Origin: Burhinus oedicnemus
Lineage: Eukaryota > Chordata > Aves > Charadriiformes > Burhinidae
Direction of reading: 5' to 3'
Assembly: GCA_008921705.1 (NCBI GenBank)
Contig: VFFE01007624.1
Span: 1,179,528-1,243,527 of the forward strand
Length of the DNA: 64,000 bases
Under the pieces are notes generated by a model. The model was given only the letters and a program-made list of their open reading frames with translations. It searched no databases and was not told the origin of the DNA. This document shows, piece after piece, positions 57,507 through 64,000 of the stretch. Every line of letters starts with the position of its first letter. Positions within the stretch are counted from its first letter, which is position 1. The translations under genes were made by a program, and so were the position numbers.

Positions 57507-58420
57507 TGCTCACGCGCCTGGGCTTTGTCCTCCCCAAACAATGGCCGGGGCGAAGCCACCTGCAGCCAGTGGTCGGAAGGGAGGGAGGAGGGAAGGACCA
57601 GCCCAGCCACTGTCCCACCATGCCTGAAACTGGGACAGCCCCTTTCTTTGCAGCTGAGGGTTGGGGTGCAGCAAAGGGCAGAGCCCCCCCACCGCGCCGA
57701 CCACCACCCCAAAGAGGGCTGAGGGTCAGGAGCTGCTTGTCAGGATAAATCCAACACACAGGGTCACTCCCGATGGGCACCGAGGGCAGCTGGTCCCACA
57801 GCCGAGCCGGTGGCATGGGGACAGGATCTGGCTGGAGGGGACTCTGGCCCCAATGGTGGTGTCCCCCCTGCAAAGCAGTCCCGGGTCATGGTGCCATGGG
57901 GGTATTGAGGTGTCCTGCTGGGACGTGCCTTTGGCCCCTGTGTCCTGATGGTGCCCTGGGGCTGTGGGGTGAGAGGACAACATGCCAGGGGGCAGGAGAC
58001 CCGGGGGCAGGACTCCTGCGTTCCACAGCTCTTCCCCTGGGTGACCACGCTCCCACCTTTGATCCCTGCCGAAGGGCACCAAGCCTGCAGGAAGCCCACA
58101 GATTCATTTGCCTTTATCTCACCCTCATCAACCCCCCATCTCCTCCGCCAGCCCCAAAGTCCGTGTCCACCCTCCCCTGGGAGTGCTCGCAGGAGGTGAA
58201 GGTGCTGGTCCCTTAGCTGGGGGGTCATCCCTCCCCTCCAAGGCTGAGGGGTGAAGGGAGTCCCATGGTCCGTTCCCAGCAGGTCCTGGAGGGATTGAGC
58301 CTCTCGGCACCCCAGCCATGGTCCTTAGGGCTGGAAGATGGTTTCTGTGGCTGGGAGGCAGAGGGAGGCAGCGAAGGTCCCCTGTCCCTCCTGGGGCTCA
58401 GCCTGTCCCTCTGCCGCCGC

Positions 58421-58599
58421 TCAGACTGGGTGGACAAACTGGTAGACGAGGCGCTGGGAGATGTCGGGTTTCCGGATGATGCCTTTCTTGTAATACTGCC
58501 GGATGGAGCGGCTCAGCTTGTCGTAGTTCATGGCCGGGCGGTTCTTCCGGATGCCCCACAGACGGGCTACTTGTGCCGAGTCCTCGATCTTGAAGATGC
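58421..58599 (-). CDS. SPDEF: SPDEF coding exon 5 (ETS recognition helix and stop)
   Basis: 179 bp encoding [20 protein letters not shown] to VYQFVHPV, then TGA at 58421-58423. It holds both DNA-contacting arginines of the SRSIRQYY helix. Confidence 0.97.
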
Positions 58600-61082
58600 C
58601 TGGGAGGTGAGTGGGACACGGGGGGGTCACAGCCTCACCTGCCTCTGCCCCACCAGTGCTTCAGCACCCACCAACCCACCCACCCACCTTTCTCCTTGTT
58701 GAGCCAGCGGATGAAGCGGCCGTAGTTGTGGGGTTTCAGCAGCAGCTCTTTGAGGAACTGCCAGAGGTGGATGGGTTGGCCGGCGCAGGATGAGTCCACC
58801 TCGCTGTCCGCCCAGCTGGCATCACCTCCTGCCGTGGGAAGGGATGGGGATGGGTGAGATGGAGGCGGGGAAAGAGGCCTTGCTGCTTTACACCACCCCA
58901 GGGACCCGCGCAAGTCCTTGTCTGGGAAATCCCGGCTCGATGGCTGTGGATATCTGGACACTCAGTCCAGGCACTGGGTCTGGAAGCACCGCTTTCTCCT
59001 CGCCGTCTTGGAGCAGGGAAAACAGCTCAGTCCTGCCCTGGCATCGGCCTGCAGGGGTACACGGGGCGTGGGATGGGGCCAGCGAGGGTCTCGTGGCCGT
59101 TTTCCCTTCGCTTGCACCTTGCAGACAGCCCAGGGGCTGCTCCGGGGCAGAGGGAGTGCAGCCATATGGATGCTGCTGCAGCAGTCGCTCCAACGCACCA
59201 GATAATTGCAATTAAGCAGGGAGCGACCAATCAAATACCCTGGATCTGCCTGCGGCAGAAGCGAGGCCAGTGGAGCTGAGCCCGTGCAGAACTCACCGCA
59301 GTATCTGACATCTCCTGGGGCAGCTTTTTCCTTCATCCAGGCGGCTGGAAGGGAAGAGGGGGTGGTCAGAGGGGCATCTCCCGCCGCACAGCATCGCCCG
59401 CCCTCCCAGCTCCCTCCCGCTCCCTGGCACCTACCAGACTTCCAGATGTCGAGGTGAGCGTGCAGGATGTCTCCACAGGCAGGCGAGCGCTGGCAGAACT
59501 GCTCCTCGGACATGGCACACAGGTCCTTTCCCGACAGCTCCTGGAAGGACTTCCCGATCTGCGGCAGCCGGTACTGGTGCTCCGTCCACAGGATCCACTT
59601 CTGCACATTGCCGGGGCTCCAGTCTGCGGGGTCTGGAGGCAGAGGGTGAGCCCGGCCAGCGGCAGCCCGGGAAAAGCCCGGGGAAACTCAGCTCACCCCA
59701 CAGCAGCCCCGGGAACCCGGCCCCTCCTGCCCTGCTGCGGCATCACCCCCCAGGCTGGGAGCAGGGTGCTTCCATCCTGCCCCGGTCCCCGCAGACAAGA
59801 CCATTCCCTTGCTGTCTCCTTTGCTTTGGGAAGGCTCACCCAGCCTTTTGGAGCCCCACTTGCTGCTTGCAGCATCCCGGGTGGCACCAAATGCTTCAAG
59901 GGAGTGGGTGGCAGAGCCTGCATTAACCTAAGCGCATCCCGAGACCGCTTGCGTCACGGCAGCGATGCCCCGAGGAGAACACCCCAGCCATGTCCCGTGG
60001 CAGCCGTACCCCAGGGAGCTCGGTCCTGGGCTGTCCTGCTCCCCTCGCATCCCACCCCATGCCCCCAGCTGGCTCCAGGCTGTCCCCAACCCCACGTCTG
60101 CCTGTTCCTAATGTCCCAGGGCAAACGGGATAGGGAAAAGGATAATAAAAGTCGCGCTGTTTGCTCCTCGCTGCCGCACAACCTCCCCAAGAGGTCTGAA
60201 AGGCACCTCGATAACGATGCCCCGGGAGGGGAAGGGACCCCCAGCTCAGGGGAGGGGACGGGCTCAGCGTCGGGTCGCTGTGTCCCCGCGCCTCCCTGGC
60301 TCTGCGGCACCGGCTGGGTCACACCGGCACCCCGCACCCAGCACGGAGCTCTGCGTAAAGCTCTGCTAACCCCTGCCTCAGCTTAACTCCCAGCCAGCGA
60401 GGGCAGAGGGGGATTTTGCTGGCAAACAGCCCTGCCCCGGAGCGATGCCGGGGAGGGGGGGGAGCCAGGCAGCCGCCACGTTCCCCAAAACCCCAGCTCC
60501 TGGTTGCAAACTCCGGAGTTGCAGCATGGCTTTAGTCCCGGTACTGGCACATCCCTCCCTCGCTGCATCCCTCGGAGGGGCCGACCCTGCCCGCAGCCCC
60601 CCCCTGGGGAAGGGCCGGGGTGGGGGGCACCCACCTGCGGCGATGTTGAGGAGCTTGCAGGCCGTCTCGATGTCCTTCAGCACTTCGCCCACCACCATGC
60701 TCTGCACCTGCTCCAGCGAGTGCTCCTCCAGGTGCAGGCTGGCCTGCAGGTCCCCCTCGGTCCCCAGCCCCAAGCCCTGGCTGTCGATGATGGGACATTG
60801 CTCCGGCTCCTTCGGTGCGTCCCCTCGCCCTCCCTGGGCACCGCTTTGGGACGGTTCCCCCATGCCCTTGGTGGCCCAGGCGATGTCCTCCGAGTAGAGC
60901 ATGTCGAAGTAGTGCAGGCAGAAAGCAGGCAGGGGCTGCTCGGGGGTGGCGGGGGGGCTGGGGCTATCCGGGCAGCCCCAGCTCCGGGTGTCGGGGTCCC
61001 GCGGGGGGGGCAGCAAGGCAGGGTCCGGCCGGACGAGGCGACTGGGGGGCAGAGTGGTCAGCCCGGGGCTGGTGCTTCCCAT
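58421..61082 (-). CDS. SPDEF: SPDEF (PDEF), SAM-pointed and ETS domain transcription factor
   Basis: A nuclear ETS factor of epithelial and goblet-cell differentiation that prefers GGAT cores (family knowledge). Five coding exons, 60635-61082, 59435-59632, 59297-59344, 58688-58828 and 58421-58599, join in phase to give 337 residues; human is 335. Seen: N-terminus [35 protein letters not shown]; a highly conserved [20 protein letters not shown] helix; pointed/SAM domain about 150-215 ([13 protein letters not shown]... HLDIWKS); acidic DSEVDSS linker; ETS domain about 251-335 ([20 protein letters not shown]) with the recognition helix in [17 protein letters not shown]. The start was chosen because the first residues match human; its exon extends upstream as 5' UTR to a ccaccag acceptor at about 61109, so a further 5' exon must lie above 61.1 kb. 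No disruption seen. Confidence 0.97.
58688..58828 (-). CDS. SPDEF: SPDEF coding exon 4 (start of ETS domain)
   Basis: 141 bp encoding [16 protein letters not shown] to [11 protein letters not shown] plus one base; acggcag acceptor, gtgggt donor. Confidence 0.96.
58829..59296 (-). other. SPDEF intron between coding exons 3 and 4
   Basis: About 470 bp, GC-rich; nothing recognised. The short introns at 58600-58687 and 59345-59434 also hold nothing further. Confidence 0.9.
59297..59344 (-). CDS. SPDEF: SPDEF coding exon 3 (48 bp)
   Basis: A short exon encoding [15 protein letters not shown] between ccttccag and gtgagt. It matches the human AAWMKERTSPGAIHYC position. Confidence 0.94.
59435..59632 (-). 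CDS. SPDEF: SPDEF coding exon 2 (pointed domain)
   Basis: 198 bp; completes the aspartate and encodes [15 protein letters not shown] to HAHLDIWKS plus one base; cctccag acceptor, gtaggt donor. Almost the entire SAM/pointed domain. Confidence 0.96.
59633..60634 (-). other. SPDEF intron between coding exons 1 and 2
   Basis: About 1.0 kb, GC-rich; nothing recognised beyond splice sites. Confidence 0.9.
60635..61082 (-). CDS. SPDEF: SPDEF coding exon 1
   Basis: 448 coding bp, 149 residues plus one base of an aspartate codon, ending KLLNIAA at a gtgggt donor. It carries the Pro-rich N-terminus and the [13 protein letters not shown] segment. The exon continues to 61108 as 5' UTR. Confidence 0.95.
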
Positions 61083-61108
61083 CCCTCTGCTCAGCGCCGG
61101 CTCCAAAC

Positions 61109-63727
61109 CTGGTGGGAGAGGAGGAGAGGAGAAGCTCACCCCGGCACCGATTCCTGCCTTCCCGCCCAGCGGCCAGGCACAAAGGGAGGAATTAAGCCTG
61201 TTAGAGAGGAAAAAAAACCTCCAAAGAGACCCACGGTGCCCTGTGAGCCTCCGGATGAATGCAGGCTTGGGGTCAGTCGTGGGGCTGGGGGGACTGTCCT
61301 GATTTTGGGAGGAACCAGACCCAGCAGCCAGCAGGGAGAAGGAGCCTGGGGGGCAGGTAGGTCCCGACCACCGCAGGCTTTTAGGGTCTTCCTCTGAATT
61401 GCACGCCGGGTTGGCGGCAGCTCAGTCCCAGCTGGGGCTGAACGCCCTTGCAGGAGGCAGCGGGGCACGCCGGAGGGGCTCCAAGGCACCTATGGAAGGT
61501 GGCCCGTGGGCACCAAGGGCTACGGGATGCCTGAACCACGCAGGCACGTTTCTGTGCATGGGAAACATCACCCTCTGCTTTCACCCGAGGATGTCCCAGC
61601 GGCGACGGCACCCAAACCCAGCTCTCCTGGGCTGGGGACCGAGCCCAGCGCCGCAGCACCCAGCTCGCAGCCGCTGCTGCCAACCCCCAGACGAGACCTT
61701 TCCTTTTACTCTCTTGCAAGGAAAAGCTACCCAAAATCAGCCCGTCCCCATCTGTCTCTGGTACGTGGGGAGTCCTGGAGGCCGTGGAGAAGAGGATGAG
61801 CCTGCTGAATTTCCATGGCAACACCAGGGAACGGCTCCATCCGTGGAGAAACCTCCCCAAGAGCCGTGTGAGGCTTTGGGAACAGAAAGCCCCTGCCAGG
61901 GGAGAGGCTGGTGATGGGCACGGCCAGGCACGGCCGAGCACTTTGCCTGCCTCCGGCATTGCTTTTTACAAGAAGAAGAGGAAAAAAACCCCAAACCCAC
62001 CCCAAATTGGTGATTTAAAACCAGAAAAAGTAGCAGCTTTTGCAGCAGAGCCTGCAATAAAAAAAAGGAGTGTGCAAAGCCTGAACCAACCCCAAACTCC
62101 CCGAAAGGAAACCAAAGGGGAATGGGGGACAGTGGCCAGGGAAAGGGGGTCCCTGTTTTACTCTAAATCCCAGCTGGGGAGAAAAAAGGGTTTAAAAGAC
62201 TAGAAAGGAAAATACACCATCGGGTCGCGAGTGGAGGGAGCCGAGCAGCCGGAGGGACGTGAGTGACGGAGCGCTCGGGACGGCACGTTACTGTCCCCGT
62301 AGGTCTGCCGTGCCAAACACTGCTCAGCTCCATGCTCCTGGGCCTGTCTTTCCTCCTGAGGCGTTAATTAAACGTCATTAATAGCCATGTCCCACGGCCC
62401 CGTTAACCAGAGCGAGACCGCTGGGGATGAGTTTAATGCGCTCACTGAGCATTTTAACGCCCCCAGAAGTATGGTTTTTGAAGCTCTGCATCACCTGCAC
62501 CACGAGGAAGCTCTGCCCATCGTTCAACCTTTGGCAAAGCCCAAAAAACCTTGGAAAAACACACAAAGGAACCGTGGCCGCCCAAAGAGCACCCATGCCA
62601 GCCTGACCCCACGGGGACCTGGGAAGAGGCTGCAGGTTCGGGAGCTGGAGCCCCCATCCCCAAGGAGTTTTGGTGGCACCGAAGCGAGGAGGAGGAGGGA
62701 GAAGGGGTGCCCGCGCCACCAGGCTGCCCCCGTCGCCCAACCAGTTTCCCTGAGAGATGGCGCCAGCTTCCAAACCTCTCCTTGATTTGCTCTGGATTAA
62801 AAGAAGAGCTTTAGGAGATCAGTCCTAAATCCAGCTTCACGCTGCTCCCGGCACAAAAGGGAAGCGGTAACAGCTTGCATGGCTCCAGCTCACTGCACAG
62901 TGCCGGCCGCGGGGGCTTTCTGGGGAGGGGACAGGGGTCTCGTCCCCAATGCCTCTGGGATGCTCTGGGGTCACGGTGCAGCCTCCACCCATCCCACCTC
63001 CACCAGGCTTCGCTCCCACGGCCGTAAGCCAGACACATGCAGGAGCAGGACTGCAGAGCCATCCCTGGGCACGCGGCGGGATGGATGGCCCCATCTCCGT
63101 CCTCATCCCCATCCCGACCCCCTCCTCCCGGTTGGGACCGCAAGGACCCGATCTCTTGGGCAAGTGGCCCCGAAAGCCTGAGCAATCACCTTCCGAACGG
63201 TGCTGTACTCTCAGGGCGGGGGCCTTTGTTTGACTTTCTCCCGCTCTGGCACGCAGGCGGCCGGGCTGGGTGGGGACCTGTTTGCTCTAAGAAGCCACTT
63301 TGGGCGGCCGTTTCCCTCTCCTCTACCTTTTTTGCTTTTCCCTGGAAAAGGAGAGCCGGAGGGGCAGCCCCAGCAGCGTGCCGAGATGCTCACGGGGAGC
63401 GCTGACCCGCACAAGCACCCCAAAAAGCTTCACATTCCCCATCCGAGCTATGCAGCGCTGTGCTGGTAATTGCATCAGCCCTGGCAAACGCTCCCTGGCT
63501 TGTGCGCGCTGCCGGCGGTGGTCAACGGTGCCGGTCCCAGCGGCTTCCCACCAGAACTCGCCCACGGCAAAGCCACATCAAACGGAGCATCGCGCTCATC
63601 CCACCGCCCCAGGCAAGAGGGGAAGCGATGGGGGAATGGGCTTTTACAGCACTTTAAAGAGCTGCCACCAAGTTATAAAAGGCCCCCAGGCCCCCGAGGT
63701 TTTGCCTCTGTGGGCACACCGGGGCCA
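61109..63727 (-). other. SPDEF upstream or 5' intron sequence
   Basis: A spliced 5' UTR exon is expected here or beyond the window, but I could not define it. AT-richer islands lie near 61970-62110 and 62340-62480. No protein-coding exon was recognised. Confidence 0.5.
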
Positions 63728-63845
63728 AGATCATAGAACAGTTTGGGTGGGAAGGGACCTTAAAGATCATCTTGTTCCAACCCCCCTGCCCTGGGCAGGG
63801 ACATCTCCCACTAGGTGCAGTGCCGGGGGCTCAGCAGCCCCTGGC
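63728..63845 (-). mobile_element. CR1 LINE fragment, 5'-truncated (3' end only)
   Basis: The plus strand reads atcatagaacagtttgggtg, then gaagggaccttaaagatcat, then ttccaacccccctgccctgg and gcagggacatctcccactag. This is the reverse complement of the well-known 3' end of avian CR1, so the element is on the minus strand. The right boundary is vague. It is the strongest avian marker in the window. Confidence 0.85.
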
Positions 63846-64000
63846 GGGGGCTTCGAGTGAGTGCGGTGCCACCCCTGGGGTGCCAGGCAGAGTGGGGTGC
63901 TGCCTGCAGGACACCCACCCCTGCCCCGGCACCCTCGCCCATCCCTCCCCACGCACGGGTGCTGCCTGCAACCCCATCACGGGCAGGCAAGGCTCTGGTG

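Larger units (their letters stand above)
55441..58420. other. Convergent region between PACSIN1 and SPDEF
   Basis: No coding exon recognised. It should hold the ends of both transcripts: plus-strand AATAAA pair at 56839-56852, minus-strand AATAAA at 56135-56140, and a minus-strand GATAAA variant at 58113-58118, about 300 bases after the SPDEF stop. An 18-bp minisatellite lies at 57453-57506. Confidence 0.6.

Overview
This is a vertebrate nuclear window and almost certainly avian. It has spliced genes with GT-AG introns, CpG-island promoters, low repeat content, and a 5'-truncated copy near 63.73 kb matching the 3' end of the avian CR1 retroposon. It contains four protein-coding genes in the order NUDT3 (-), RPS10 (-), PACSIN1 (+), SPDEF (-). 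From established knowledge this is the gene order of human 6p21.31. I rebuilt every exon listed below by eye from splice sites, reading phase and protein similarity. RPS10 (165 aa), PACSIN1 (445 aa) and SPDEF (337 aa) are complete. NUDT3 lacks exon 1, which most likely lies in the 20-N gap at 29352-29371.

Layout. 1-7042: sequence downstream of the NUDT3 stop, probably mostly its long 3' UTR. 7043-29375: NUDT3 on the minus strand, with coding exons at 7.0, 8.1, 9.0 and 17.0 kb and a CpG-rich promoter broken by the gap at 29.35 kb. 29.4-31.4 kb: short spacer. 31.44-37.69 kb: RPS10 on the minus strand, with a 5'TOP-like start inside a CpG island. 37.7-50.3 kb: GC-rich DNA without a recognisable protein gene, probably PACSIN1 upstream or first-intron sequence. 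It holds a second gapped CpG island with a perfect RFX X-box and several short AT-rich islands. 50.27-53.78 kb: PACSIN1 coding exons, then a 3' UTR to at least about 55.4 kb. 58.42-61.1 kb: SPDEF on the minus strand, convergent with PACSIN1. 61.1-64 kb: SPDEF upstream or 5' intron sequence and the CR1 fragment.

Composition changes sharply near 37 kb, at the RPS10 promoter. To the left the DNA is AT-rich with many A-tracts on the plus strand; to the right it is GC-rich. In the GC-rich half stop codons are scarce, so long open frames on both strands there are mostly spurious.

The genes do not form a functional pathway: NUDT3 is a diphosphoinositol-polyphosphate/Nudix hydrolase, RPS10 a 40S ribosomal protein, PACSIN1 a neuronal F-BAR/SH3 endocytic adaptor and SPDEF an epithelial ETS factor. 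The main link is that RPS10 and NUDT3 are in tandem with compatible exon phases, so an in-frame RPS10-NUDT3 read-through transcript like the one known in human is possible here. I found no sign of an undescribed system; the interesting points concern gene structure, regulation and assembly.
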